In this document: positions 18,418 to 31,192 of the stretch, one piece after another
Layout of the letters: each line of letters begins with the position of its first letter
Numbering within the stretch: position 1 is the first letter of the stretch
Assembly (NCBI GenBank): GCA_031655335.1
Contig: CP134226.1
Coordinates: forward strand, 1,116,001-1,180,000
Direction of reading: 5' to 3'
Length of the DNA: 64,000 bases
DNA from: Thalassospiraceae bacterium LMO-SO8
GTDB lineage: Bacteria; Pseudomonadota; Alphaproteobacteria; Rhodospirillales; Casp-alpha2
Notes under the pieces: generated by a model
Told to the model about the DNA's origin: nothing
The model's input: the letters and a program-made list of their open reading frames with translations, nothing else
The model's database searches: none
Position numbers and translations under genes: made by a program

Positions 18418-19403
18418 TGCCCAAACCGCCCACCGATACCCTGCGCCAGGTCGCCGCCTTCGGCCGCGCCGCCGTCGCCGGCGGCTCCGTCGCGGCACCC
18501 CTGCCCGATGACGTCGAGGTGTCGTTCGAATTCTTTCCGCCGTCCAGCGAAGGCGCCGAGGCCAATCTGTGGAACAGCATCCAGCGACTGGCGCCGCTGA
18601 ACCCCAAGTACGTTTCGGTGACCTACGGCGCCGGCGGGTCGACCCGCGAGCGCACCCACGCCACGGTCAAGCGCCTGCTCGGCGAAACCAACCTTCTGCC
18701 GGCAGCGCATCTGACCTGCGTCGACGCCACGACCCAGGAAATCGACACCGTCGCCCAGGACTACTGGGACATGGGCGTGCGCCATATCGTGGCGCTCCGC
18801 GGCGACCCGCAGGATTCATCCGGCCATTACACGCCCCACGCCGGCGGCTATTCCTTCGCCTGCGACCTGGTCGCGGGACTGCGCCAGATCGGCGATTTCA
18901 ACATTTCCGTCGGCGCCTATCCGGAAGTCCACCCCGAGGCGCGCAGCGCCAAGGCCGACATGGACAACCTGAAGCGCAAGATCGACGCCGGCGCCGACCA
19001 GGCGATCACCCAGTATTTCTTCGACACCGACGTCTACCTGCGCTTCGTCGATCAGGCGCGGGCCGCCGGCATCTGGGTGCCGATCATCCCCGGCATCATG
19101 CCGATCCACAATTTCACCAAGGTCGCGAACTTCTCCAAGCGCTGCGGGGCGACCATCCCGCGCTGGCTGGGCGACCTGTTCGACGGGCTGGAGAACGACC
19201 CCGACACCCACAAGCTGGTCGCCGCCTCCCTGGTCGCCGAGCAGTGCCGCACCCTGCATGCCTTCGGCGACAAGCAGTTTCATTTCTACACCCTGAACCA
19301 GGCGGATCTGACCTACGCCATCTGCCACATGCTGGGCGTGCGCCCCAAGCATCCGGTGGGGAGCGACGCCGGTGACCGAACGAACAAGAAACAAGCAGGC
19401 TGA
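18417..19403 (+). CDS. metF: 5,10-methylenetetrahydrofolate reductase
   Basis: 328 residues, slightly longer than E. coli MetF. FAD-dependent reduction of methylene-THF to methyl-THF supplies the methyl group for MetH. Seen: [10 protein letters not shown] with the catalytic Glu, [38 protein letters not shown] and PIIPGIMPI, all conserved MetF elements in order. It is translationally coupled to the upstream regulator and ends four bases before metH, forming one operon for methionine regeneration. Confidence 0.95.
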   Translation: MPKPPTDTLRQVAAFGRAAVAGGSVAAPLPDDVEVSFEFFPPSSEGAEANLWNSIQRLAPLNPKYVSVTYGAGGSTRERTHATVKRLLGETNLLPAAHLTCVDATTQEIDTVAQDYWDMGVRHIVALRGDPQDSSGHYTPHAGGYSFACDLVAGLRQIGDFNISVGAYPEVHPEARSAKADMDNLKRKIDAGADQAITQYFFDTDVYLRFVDQARAAGIWVPIIPGIMPIHNFTKVANFSKRCGATIPRWLGDLFDGLENDPDTHKLVAASLVAEQCRTLHAFGDKQFHFYTLNQADLTYAICHMLGVRPKHPVGSDAGDRTNKKQAG

Positions 19404-19407
19404 TTCC

Positions 19408-23124
<3,717 letters not shown>

Positions 23125-23229
23125 TTCGGCGTCGCCGCCGCTTGGATTTCCGCTGCCCCTGGCGCATCATGGCGCCATGATTCGCATCTCCGTGAGCCCC
23201 CCGCCCCGCCCCCAAGGCGCGCCCCGGCC

Positions 23230-26001
23230 GTGACCGCGTCCGGCGGTCCCTTTCCGCAGCTTCGCGACGTGCCCGCCCTGGTGGTGGGCGTGCGCCATGC
23301 GGCCTGGCTGACGCCCGAGGGCGAGATCGAGACCCTGACACCGGCCGAGGCCGCGCGCCGGGTGCGCAAGGCGGGCCGCGTCATGGTCTGCCACGCCAAG
23401 ACCACGGCGCGGCGGCTCAACCTTCAAGGCATTCCCGCCCTCGACCTGCTGGAACTATTCGCCTTCTGCCGCCCGGCCAGGTTCTGCCTGCCGACGCCGC
23501 GCGGCCTGGCCGAGGCCCTGAACCTGGCGCTTCCCGCCAGCCACGAGGCGGAGGCCGAAATTCTGGCCCTGGCCGCCCACCGCCTGCTGACCGAGCTTGG
23601 CCAGGAAGGGCGCGGCGACACCGCCGCCATCGCCTGGTCCATGGGCCGGGGCGGCTGGCCCTGGGCCGGGGCTGTGCTGGCGGCGCTCGGCGCCGGGGAA
23701 GAACCCCATTCGGCGTCGTCCCGCCGGGGACTGATGATCTGGCAGCGCCTGCCCGAATGGGAGGACGAGGCCCCGCCGCCGCCGCCCGGCAACCAGCCCG
23801 TGGCGGCGGCCGAAGCCCGCGCGCAACTGGCGCTTCTGCTGGGTCGGGGATCGGAGCAGCGCCCGCAGCAGGCCGATTACGCCGCCGGCGCCGTCGCCGC
23901 CTTCCTGCCCCGCGACCGCGCCGGAGAGCCGCGCTTCGTCCTCGCCGAGGCGGGCACGGGCGTGGGCAAGACACTCGGCTATATCGCGCCGGCCAGCGTG
24001 TGGGCGCGGAAGAACCAGGGCACGGTGTGGATATCGACCTTCACCCGCAACCTGCAACGCCAGCTCGACGCCGAACTGGACCGGCTCTACCCCGACGCGG
24101 TGGAAAAGGAACAGAAGGTCGTCGTGCGCAAGGGGCGGGAGAACTATTTCTGCATCCTGAATTACGAAGAGGCGCTGGGCCGATCCCTGCAAACGCCGGG
24201 CCCGGCCTCGGTCGCCCTTGGCCTGCTGGCGCGCTGGGCCCTCGCGACCCGCGACGGTGACATGGTGGGCGGCGATTTCCCGGCCTGGCTGGCCGATCTC
24301 ATGGGTACCGGCCTGACCACGGATTTGACGGACACCCGGGGCGAATGCGTCTACGCCGCCTGCGCCCATTACGGCAAATGCTTCATCGAACGATCGCAGC
24401 GCCGGGCCAAGCACGCGGAAATCGTGGTCGCCAACCACGCGCTGGTGATGATTCAGGCGGCACTCGGCGGCATCGGGTCCGACGATGGCGGCGGCCTGCC
24501 GCTGCGCTATGTGTTCGACGAGGGCCATCACCTGTTCAACGCCGCCGACGGGGCTTTTTCGGCCCATCTGTCGGGCTTCGAGACGGCGGACCTGCGGCGC
24601 TGGCTGGTCGGCGCCGAGGAAGGCCAGCGGTCGCGGTCGCGCGGCCTCAAGGCCCGCATCGAGGACCTGATCTCCGACGACGACAAGGCCCAGGACGCGC
24701 TGGAGGCCCTGTTGGCCGCCGCCCGCTGCCTGCCCGGCCCCGGCTGGCGGCAGCGCATCGAGGCCGGGCCGCGCGGCCCGTCGGAGGATTTCCTGGCCCG
24801 TCTGCGCGCCCAGGTCCTGGCCCGGGCGGAGGACGCCGACGCCGGCTATTCCCTGGAGTGCGAGCCGCATCCGGCGGCCGACGGCCTGCTGGCCGCCGCC
24901 GGCGAACTGGAAGGGGCGCTGGCCAAGATGGGCAAGCCCATGGGCGAGCTGATCGAGCGCCTGGCCGGCAAGCTCGACGACGAGGCCGACAACCTGGACA
25001 CTCAGACCCGTAACCGCGTCGAGGCCGTCGCCCGCTCGCTGGAGCGCCGGGGCCTGGCCCAGATCGCCGCCTGGCGCGACATGCTGAAGGCCCTGAAAAG
25101 CGAGACGCCGGAAACCTTCGTCGACTGGTTCGCGGTCGAACGCCAGTTCGGGCGTGAGGTCGACGTCGCCTTCCACCGCCATTACGTGGACCCGACCCTG
25201 CCGTTCGCCCGCGACGTGGCGTCGGAAGCCCACGGCGTGCTGGTGACCTCGGCCACCTTGCGCGACATCACCAACGACGACCGCGACCCGGACGGCGACG
25301 GCTGGCCCCAGGCATCGGCCCGCACGGGCGCCGTGCACATGACACGCCCGGCCCAGCATGTTTCCGTGCCCTCGCCCTTCGATTACGGCAAACAGACCCG
25401 CGTGCTGGTGGTCGGCGACGTGAACCGCAATTCGGCTGACCAGGTGTCGGCGGCGTATCGGGAGCTGTTCATCGCGTCGGGCGGCGGCGCGCTCGGCCTG
25501 TTCACGGCGATCAACCGGCTCAAGGCCGTGCACCAGCGCATCGCCGGGCCGCTCGAGGATCTGGACATCCCGCTCTACGCCCAGCATGTGGAGCCGCTGG
25601 ATACCGGCACGCTGATCGACATCTTCCGCGCCGAACAGGACGCCTGCCTGCTGGGCACCGATGCGGTCAGGGATGGGGTCGACGTGCCGGGGCGGTCGCT
25701 GCGCCTGATCGTGTTCGACCGCGTGCCCTGGCCGCGCCCGGACATCCTGCACAAGGCCCGGCGCAACGCCTTCGGCGGGCGCGATTTCGACGAGGCCCTG
25801 ACGCGGCTCAAGCTGAAGCAGGCGTTCGGGCGTCTGATCCGCCGGGCCGGCGACCGGGGCGTGTTCGTGATGCTGGACCGTGCCCTGCCGACACGCCTGG
25901 CCGCCGCCTTCCCTGCCGACGTGGAAATCCAACGGATCGGCCTGAGCGAGGCCGTGCAGCAGGTTAAGGCCTTCCTGTCGGAAGAACCGGCGCAGGATTA
26001 G
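23230..26001 (+). CDS. DinG/XPD-like superfamily 2 DNA helicase with N-terminal exonuclease-like remnant
   Basis: 923 residues from GTG 23230. Residues ~45-155 (VCHAKTTARRLNLQGIPALDLLELFAF...LAEALNL) resemble the later motifs of a DnaQ fold but lack the DxE and terminal HxxxxD residues, suggesting a vestigial exonuclease. Helicase motifs: Walker A AEAGTGVGKT (239-248), DEGHH box at 430-434, and motif VI QAFGRLIRRAGDRG near the C-terminus. Cys308, Cys373, Cys378 and Cys384 are placed like the [4Fe-4S] ligands of XPD/DinG. Likely a 5'-3' helicase acting on R-loops or replication obstacles. The stop codon overlaps that of the convergent AEC gene. Confidence 0.87.
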   Translation: MTASGGPFPQLRDVPALVVGVRHAAWLTPEGEIETLTPAEAARRVRKAGRVMVCHAKTTARRLNLQGIPALDLLELFAFCRPARFCLPTPRGLAEALNLALPASHEAEAEILALAAHRLLTELGQEGRGDTAAIAWSMGRGGWPWAGAVLAALGAGEEPHSASSRRGLMIWQRLPEWEDEAPPPPPGNQPVAAAEARAQLALLLGRGSEQRPQQADYAAGAVAAFLPRDRAGEPRFVLAEAGTGVGKTLGYIAPASVWARKNQGTVWISTFTRNLQRQLDAELDRLYPDAVEKEQKVVVRKGRENYFCILNYEEALGRSLQTPGPASVALGLLARWALATRDGDMVGGDFPAWLADLMGTGLTTDLTDTRGECVYAACAHYGKCFIERSQRRAKHAEIVVANHALVMIQAALGGIGSDDGGGLPLRYVFDEGHHLFNAADGAFSAHLSGFETADLRRWLVGAEEGQRSRSRGLKARIEDLISDDDKAQDALEALLAAARCLPGPGWRQRIEAGPRGPSEDFLARLRAQVLARAEDADAGYSLECEPHPAADGLLAAAGELEGALAKMGKPMGELIERLAGKLDDEADNLDTQTRNRVEAVARSLERRGLAQIAAWRDMLKALKSETPETFVDWFAVERQFGREVDVAFHRHYVDPTLPFARDVASEAHGVLVTSATLRDITNDDRDPDGDGWPQASARTGAVHMTRPAQHVSVPSPFDYGKQTRVLVVGDVNRNSADQVSAAYRELFIASGGGALGLFTAINRLKAVHQRIAGPLEDLDIPLYAQHVEPLDTGTLIDIFRAEQDACLLGTDAVRDGVDVPGRSLRLIVFDRVPWPRPDILHKARRNAFGGRDFDEALTRLKLKQAFGRLIRRAGDRGVFVMLDRALPTRLAAAFPADVEIQRIGLSEAVQQVKAFLSEEPAQD

Positions 26002-26957
26002 GGCAGCAGTGCGTCCGCGACCTGCGGCAGGGCGAAGAACCCGCCGATGGTGATGACCGCGATGAGGGTCGAGAACAGGGTCGCCGTCGAGGTGCGGCGG
26101 ATGTATATGTCCTGCTGCTGGGCCAGGACGAAGCAACTGGCCCCCGTCGGCAGGGCCGCCAGCATGACCAGCACGACCAGCCAGTCGGCGCGCACGTCGA
26201 GCACATAGGCGCCGAGCACCCAGACCGCCACCGGGTGAACCAGCAGCTTGATCACGACCATGGCCGAAACCTCGCCGATCCCTTCGGAAATGGGCTTGCC
26301 GACCAGAAACAGGCCGAGCGCGAACAGCGCCCCCGGCCCGGCCGCCGCCCCCAGCACCGTGGCGTAGGTATCGACCGGCACCGGCAGCTTGAGCCCGCCC
26401 AAGGACCAGGCCATGCCGACGGCGCAGCCGATGAACAGCGGGCTTTTGATCAGACCCCAAATGGAATCGACAAACACTTTCGCAAGGGCCTGGCCCGTGC
26501 CCTTGCTTTTGCCGGCGACGATCAGAACCTCGGTCACGGCGATGAACACCAGGGTCTGGAACACGGTGGCGATGGCCGCCGGCAGGGCCGCGTCGGGCCC
26601 GAAGGCGACGATGGCCAGCGGAATGCCCATGTAGCCCGTGTTGGCGAACACGGAGACCATGGCGAACAGGGAGGACTGCGACATGTCGTTCTTGAAGGCA
26701 TGCCGCGACAGGAAATAGGCCCCCGCGAAGGTCACGCCGTTGCCGCCCAGATAAGCCAGGATGAAGGGCCAATCAAAAATGGTCGCGGCATCGACCCGGG
26801 CCATGGAATGGCCGAGCAGCACCGGCAGCGCCACGTAATAGACGAAACGGTTGAGCGCATCGGTCGAGGACGGCCCCATGACGCCCGCGCGGCCGGCCAG
26901 GTATCCCGACAGGATGATGGCGAACACGGGCAGGACGACGTTGAGGACAGGTTCCAT
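25998..26957 (-). CDS. AEC-family (auxin efflux carrier-type) transporter
   Basis: 319 residues from ATG 26957, which has GGAG at seven bases; longer in-frame extensions are implausible. Ten hydrophobic helices with the typical opening EPVLNVVLPVFAIILSGYLAGR, and FANTGYMGIPLAI, where the Asn-Thr-Gly-Tyr/Gly helix break is a family hallmark. Bacterial members transport malonate, malate or other organic anions. Substrate unassigned. It sits head to head with the beta-hydroxyacid dehydrogenase gene, so the two may respond to the same metabolite. Confidence 0.87.
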   Translation of the reverse strand: MEPVLNVVLPVFAIILSGYLAGRAGVMGPSSTDALNRFVYYVALPVLLGHSMARVDAATIFDWPFILAYLGGNGVTFAGAYFLSRHAFKNDMSQSSLFAMVSVFANTGYMGIPLAIVAFGPDAALPAAIATVFQTLVFIAVTEVLIVAGKSKGTGQALAKVFVDSIWGLIKSPLFIGCAVGMAWSLGGLKLPVPVDTYATVLGAAAGPGALFALGLFLVGKPISEGIGEVSAMVVIKLLVHPVAVWVLGAYVLDVRADWLVVLVMLAALPTGASCFVLAQQQDIYIRRTSTATLFSTLIAVITIGGFFALPQVADALLP

Positions 26958-27048
26958 GAAGGCTCCGAAAAGGATGCGGGGGCTTGACCGGCGAACGGCG
27001 GCCCTCCCATAACGGGTGCGGCTATACTTATAAAGGGGAGAGTTACGG

Positions 27049-27951
27049 ATGACCAATCTTGCGGGAATGACGGTCGGCTTCATCGGCCTGGGCCTGATGG
27101 GCAAGCCCATGGCGCGGAACCTGATGCAGGCCGGGGCCAAACTGGTCGTCAACAACCGCTCACAAGGCGTCATCGAAGAGCTGGCCAAGGAAGGCATGAC
27201 CCCCGCCGGGACGCCCCGCGACGCGGCGGAGGCATCGGATGCCGTCATCTGCATGCTGTCGGACACCCCGGCGCTGGAAAAGGTGCTGATGGGCGAAGAC
27301 GGCGTGTTCGCCGCCGCCAACCTTCAGGGCAAGCTGGTCATCGACATGGGCACGTCGAAGCTTTTGGTCACCCGCATGCTGGCGGCCAAGGCCCAGGAGC
27401 TGGGCGCGGACTATGTCGACGCGCCCGTATCCGGCGGCACGCTGGGGGCCGAGGCCGGGAATTTGACCATCATGGCCGGAGGCACGGACACTGCCTTTGC
27501 CCGTGCCCTGCCGATCCTGCAAGTTCTGGGCGCCAAGATCACCCATGTCGGCCCGACGGGGGCCGGGCAGGTCGCCAAGGCCGCCAACCAGGTGATCGTC
27601 GGCCTGAACATCGGCGCCGTGGCGGAGGCCCTGTCCCTGGCCCAGGCGGCCGGGGTCGATCCCGGCAAGGTGCGGGAAGCGCTGGGCGGCGGCTTCGCCG
27701 ACTCGCGCATTCTCGAGGTCCATGGCCTGCGCATGGTCGAGGGCAGGTTCACGCCCGGGGCGCGTTGTCCGATCCAGCGCAAGGACATGGACCAGGCGAT
27801 GGAACTGGCCGACCATCTGGGCATCGAATTGCCGGCGACGGCGCTCAGCCGCGATCTGTACGACCGGGTGATCGCCGCCGGCGACGGCGACCTGGACCAT
27901 GCGGGCCTGATCCGCGCCATCCGCCCCGACTGGCCGGTGAACGAAAAGTAA
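27049..27951 (+). CDS. Beta-hydroxyacid dehydrogenase (3-hydroxyisobutyrate/tartronate semialdehyde reductase family)
   Basis: 300 residues; the ATG is preceded by GGGGAGAG. Rossmann loop GLGLMG (13-18), substrate-binding DAPVSGG (124-130) and catalytic Lys177 in GAGQVAKAANQ are intact. These enzymes oxidise 3-hydroxyisobutyrate or reduce tartronate semialdehyde with NAD(P)H. KDMDQAMELADHLGI near the C-terminus also matches the family. Exact substrate unknown; the divergent AEC carrier suggests an organic acid. Confidence 0.9.
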   Translation: MTNLAGMTVGFIGLGLMGKPMARNLMQAGAKLVVNNRSQGVIEELAKEGMTPAGTPRDAAEASDAVICMLSDTPALEKVLMGEDGVFAAANLQGKLVIDMGTSKLLVTRMLAAKAQELGADYVDAPVSGGTLGAEAGNLTIMAGGTDTAFARALPILQVLGAKITHVGPTGAGQVAKAANQVIVGLNIGAVAEALSLAQAAGVDPGKVREALGGGFADSRILEVHGLRMVEGRFTPGARCPIQRKDMDQAMELADHLGIELPATALSRDLYDRVIAAGDGDLDHAGLIRAIRPDWPVNEK

Positions 27952-27959
27952 GGTGCGGC

Positions 27960-29672
27960 CTAAACCGCGGCGGCGGCGGCCGCCTCGGACCGGACCGCCA
28001 CCGGCAGGGTGAAGGTCACCGTGGTGCCTTCGCCCACGACGCTGTCGATGCGGATTTCCCCACCCTGCATTTCGACCAGGGACTTCGATATGGACAGGCC
28101 GAGCCCCCAGCCTTTCTCCGTGGTGAAGGGATTCTGATTGCGTTTCGCGAAGGGCTCCAGCAGCCGATCGATCAATCGGGCGTCGATCCCAGGACCATTG
28201 TCGGCGACGGAAACCGCCACGAAACCATCCGTGACCGTGGCGAAAATCCGCACCTTTCCCGACGGCGGCGTGAACTTGACCGCGTTGACGAGCAGGTTGA
28301 GGAAAATCTGCTTCACCGCGCGGGCATCGGCCAACACGGGCGGCAGCCCCTCCGGCACGGCGAGATCGATGCCGATGTTCTTTTGATAGGCCCGGTCCCG
28401 CGCCGCATCGGCGCATTCGGCGGCGATATCGTGGATGGCGATCGCTTCCGGGTCGTTCAGGGCGGCCCCGGCCTCGATGGCCGAAATATCGAGAAGATCC
28501 TCGACCAGAGACAGAAGATAAGCCGCGCTGGTGTGGATGTCCTTGGCGTACTCCTTGTACTTTCCGGCGCCGGGCGGACCGAAGTACTGTTTGTAGAGAA
28601 TTTCCGAGAAGCCGATGATCGCGTTCAAGGGCGTGCGCAGTTCATGGCTCATGGTCGCGAGGAACCGAGTTTTGGCCTGGTTCGCGTCCTCGGCCAGGTG
28701 CAGGGCGCTTCGCAGGTCCTCCTGAACGGTCTTTTCCTGGGTAATATCGACCATGATGGTGATCAGGGCACGGTCACTCCCCGCGCCCAGCAGGACAGGA
28801 ATTTTATGGTTCCTGAGATGCTTCAACCCGGCGCTGGGGAAGGTCCGCGTGGCTTCATAAATGCTGATTTCCCCGCTCGCCATGACACTATTGTCTTTGT
28901 CGATAATGGCGCGGGCATCGCTTTCCGGGAAGACGTCCCACATCGTCTTGCTGATCAAGGCATCGGGACTTGACCCGACCCAAGCGGCATAGGCCGGATT
29001 GACCAGCAGAATCCGGCCGTCCTTGTCCTTGAGGGTCATGGCGTTGGGCGCGTTGTCGATGACGGCCTGCAGGCGCGCCTCGCTCGCGGCCAGCGCCTTG
29101 CGGGTGTCGATCCGGTCGTCGATATAGGCGAGGATCATGCCAAGGACCATCGTCGCCGGAGTAAAGGTGACGAGGAAGGGCAGGGCGACCGTCTTCATGA
29201 CCTTCTCGGCGACGGGGGGCGGCAGTTGGGTGAAAATTGCGACGACGACCAAATGAACCAGCAATCCGAAGGCCAGCAGCGTGAGCCAGTTGAGCGGAAC
29301 GCGGCCGGACTTGAACGCGGCGCGGAAGCCGATGCCCAGGCAGACGCAGGCGACGACGACGGCAACCCCAACGGGGGCGCCGCCACCGCCCAGGTAAATG
29401 CGGTACCCGCCGGCGATGAACGCCGCGATGACGCCGCCGACCGGCCCGCCGAACACACCGGACAGGCTGATGATGACCGATCGCGGATCGAAGATGACGC
29501 CCGGCGCGATGGCCACGGGGACTTCCATCCCGATCACGCAGATTGCACCGAACAGCACGCCGGAGAGAATCTTTCCGGTCAGTTCTCCGTTTGGCCATCG
29601 TTGCGCGATGAAGGCATAGAGCAGGCAAAGCGACAGCAGCAACGAGGCCGCTTTGGCGAATTCAGCGACCAT
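27960..29672 (-). CDS. Membrane sensor histidine kinase with LytS-type 5TM input and PAS domain
   Basis: 570 residues. Residues ~5-185 contain five or six helices with GGPVGGVIAAFIAGGYRIYLGG, matching the 5TMR-LYT input domain seen in LytS-type kinases. PAS at ~195-315 (VIDNAPNAMTLKDKDGRILLVNPAYA). HisKA with phosphoacceptor His343 (ATMSHELRTPLN). HATPase_c with N box NLLVNAVKF, G1 DNGPGID and G2 GWGLGLSIS. It lacks a receiver domain. No cognate response regulator with an intact Asp is adjacent; the divergent gene encodes an ANTAR protein with a degenerate receiver. Ligand and output unknown. Confidence 0.87.
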   Translation of the reverse strand: MVAEFAKAASLLLSLCLLYAFIAQRWPNGELTGKILSGVLFGAICVIGMEVPVAIAPGVIFDPRSVIISLSGVFGGPVGGVIAAFIAGGYRIYLGGGGAPVGVAVVVACVCLGIGFRAAFKSGRVPLNWLTLLAFGLLVHLVVVAIFTQLPPPVAEKVMKTVALPFLVTFTPATMVLGMILAYIDDRIDTRKALAASEARLQAVIDNAPNAMTLKDKDGRILLVNPAYAAWVGSSPDALISKTMWDVFPESDARAIIDKDNSVMASGEISIYEATRTFPSAGLKHLRNHKIPVLLGAGSDRALITIMVDITQEKTVQEDLRSALHLAEDANQAKTRFLATMSHELRTPLNAIIGFSEILYKQYFGPPGAGKYKEYAKDIHTSAAYLLSLVEDLLDISAIEAGAALNDPEAIAIHDIAAECADAARDRAYQKNIGIDLAVPEGLPPVLADARAVKQIFLNLLVNAVKFTPPSGKVRIFATVTDGFVAVSVADNGPGIDARLIDRLLEPFAKRNQNPFTTEKGWGLGLSISKSLVEMQGGEIRIDSVVGEGTTVTFTLPVAVRSEAAAAAAV

Positions 29673-30132
29673 GATCCGATCAACCTACCCTAAAGAAGCG
29701 GAATTATTAACTAGACCAAAGGTTCAGGCTCAATCGCGCCGCTTTTATCTACCGCACGTCGGCGCGACCCAGCAGACGGTTTCGGACGCGGGTAAAGGCT
29801 TCTTGTCTTGCCTACCCAAACATATGCCGAACGGGACAAAGCCTCCAGCGGGCGGGAAGGCCACTTTCCCGGCAATTGAACGATAGATCTTTTAATATTT
29901 AGCATATTTTTTAATCATTAATAAAAATGTGATTTATTTTTATGCATTCACGACAACAACGAGGCCCCCTCCGCGCATGGCTGAATGTCCCTAAGTGGTT
30001 GCTTCAAGATGATAATTCGTCGCAACGCCGGATTGGCACAGGACTTGCTGATTGCATCTGCGAAGGGTGGGCCAAAAGACCCGCCGACGCCTGACACAAA
30101 CAACAACAACAGTGGCAATCAAGAAAACGACA
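29673..30132. other. AT-rich divergent regulatory region between kinase and ANTAR gene
   Basis: 460 bases without a convincing gene. Bases ~29884-29947 are almost entirely A/T (repeated TTTAATATTTAGCATA, ATTAATAAAAATG and similar), standing out sharply from the GC-rich chromosome. Such islands commonly hold promoters with UP elements or sites for nucleoid proteins. No defined operator was recognised. Confidence 0.55.
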
Positions 30133-30723
30133 ATGCGTGTGATGCTGGTAACGGATATCCCCGACGCGCTGGAGGCCATCATGGCCCACGCCCAGGGATC
30201 AGGTGGCGCGGTGCACGAGATCGTCGCCCTGGCCGCCCCCAATGAAACCCTTGCCGACAAGGCCCGTGACGCGTCTCCCGACGTGATCGTGGTGCATGTC
30301 GCCAGGCCCGAGGAATACTCCTTCACCGACCTGCAAAGTCTGAACGAATCAGCGCCCCTGCCGGTCATGTTCCTGGCCGATGACGCGCGGCCGGAAATCA
30401 TGGCCCAGGCATCCCATGCCGGGGTCAACGCCTACCTGCCTGTGGACGCGGGGCTGAAGGCCTTTCCGACCCTGGCGGAATGGACCCGGGCCCAGTTCCT
30501 GACCGTTCGCGAGCTGAAGAAGCGGTTGAAGGAAAAGGAAGACAAGCTTGCCGACCGCATCACCATCGAGCGGGCCAAGGGCATCGTCATGAAGCTCAAG
30601 GGGCTGGAAGAAGACACCGCCTATCACGAGATCCGGAAACTGGCCATGAAACGGTCCCAGCCCATGCGCGTCGTCGCGGAACAGATCATCGACACCGAAA
30701 GTCTGGTGCTGTGCAAGGGGTGA
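30133..30723 (+). CDS. ANTAR-domain RNA-binding regulator with pseudo-receiver
   Basis: About 196 residues from ATG 30133; an in-frame start at 30052 adds low-complexity Thr/Lys residues. The N-terminal half has a receiver-like fold, but the phosphoacceptor position reads VIVVHVARP, His replacing Asp. A coiled coil (RELKKRLKEKEDKLADRI) leads to the C-terminal ANTAR three-helix domain: IERAKGIVMKLKGLEEDTAYHEIRKLAM. ANTAR proteins (AmiR, NasR, NasT, EutV) bind paired hairpins in nascent RNA to prevent termination. It converges on the 85-residue protein gene at the end of the cyanate operon, with terminators between them. Confidence 0.85.
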   Translation: MRVMLVTDIPDALEAIMAHAQGSGGAVHEIVALAAPNETLADKARDASPDVIVVHVARPEEYSFTDLQSLNESAPLPVMFLADDARPEIMAQASHAGVNAYLPVDAGLKAFPTLAEWTRAQFLTVRELKKRLKEKEDKLADRITIERAKGIVMKLKGLEEDTAYHEIRKLAMKRSQPMRVVAEQIIDTESLVLCKG

Positions 30724-30744
30724 CCGCACGGAATTTTCGTTTTT

Positions 30745-30828
30745 CTAAGTCCATCTCCTCCCAAGGACGGACTTAGGGAAGGCGGCGGGTCGGTATCGAC
30801 AGCCACTCTCCTCGGGACCCGCCGCCTT
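30745..30828. terminator. Two hairpins between convergent genes, second a strong terminator
   Basis: CTAAGTCC/GGACTTAG (30745-30752, 30769-30776) is followed by a 13-bp perfect stem: AAGGCGGCGGGTC at 30779-30791 with GACCCGCCGCCTT at 30816-30828. Pyrimidine-rich CCTCCCCTCTC follows on the plus strand. It should end the ANTAR transcript and may also stop the minus-strand operon that faces it. Confidence 0.65.
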
Positions 30829-30886
30829 CCTCCCCTCTCATCCGATAAAAATCGAACGCAGGCCGCAGCCTAGGTGATAAGGCCGG

Positions 30887-31144
30887 CTAGGCGGTGAGGC
30901 CGGCGACGTCCCCGGCATCGACCTGGGCCATGGGCTTGGCGATTTTCCACGTCAGGTTGGCCCGGCCGTCCGCCATGACGGCGATCACCGTCTCCACGTC
31001 GGGGCAGCCGTCTTCATGGCAGCGCAGTTCGGACACCATCAGGGTCGCCCCGTCGTCCAGGGCGAAGTGCGCCCGGACCAGGTCCTTGATGCGCTGGGCA
31101 CTGCCGTCGGGCTTGGCCCGCGACAGGCCGAGAATATCATCCAT
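30887..31144 (-). CDS. Small conserved Cys-motif protein at the end of the cyanate/CobW operon
   Basis: 85 residues, soluble and acidic. The core is SELRCHEDGCPDVETVIAV, with two Cys spaced C-x5-C before Pro-Asp-Val-Glu-Thr, followed by a TWKIAKPMAQV strand. I do not recognise a named family. It lies 49 bases after the WD40 gene on the same strand, as the last gene of the run that includes the CobW GTPase, so a link to metal handling or redox of that set is an inference from position and the Cys pair. Confidence 0.7.
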   Translation of the reverse strand: MDDILGLSRAKPDGSAQRIKDLVRAHFALDDGATLMVSELRCHEDGCPDVETVIAVMADGRANLTWKIAKPMAQVDAGDVAGLTA

Positions 31145-31192
31145 GATCGTGCCTCCCTGTTTCCTGGCGGAAGGCGCCTGACCAACGCGGGG

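Noticed and set aside
23455..26772. 1105-codon open frame antisense to the helicase and overlapping the AEC gene
   Set aside because: The helicase motifs and AEC membrane segments lie in other frames. This one is Arg/Gly/Ala/Gln-rich without domains.
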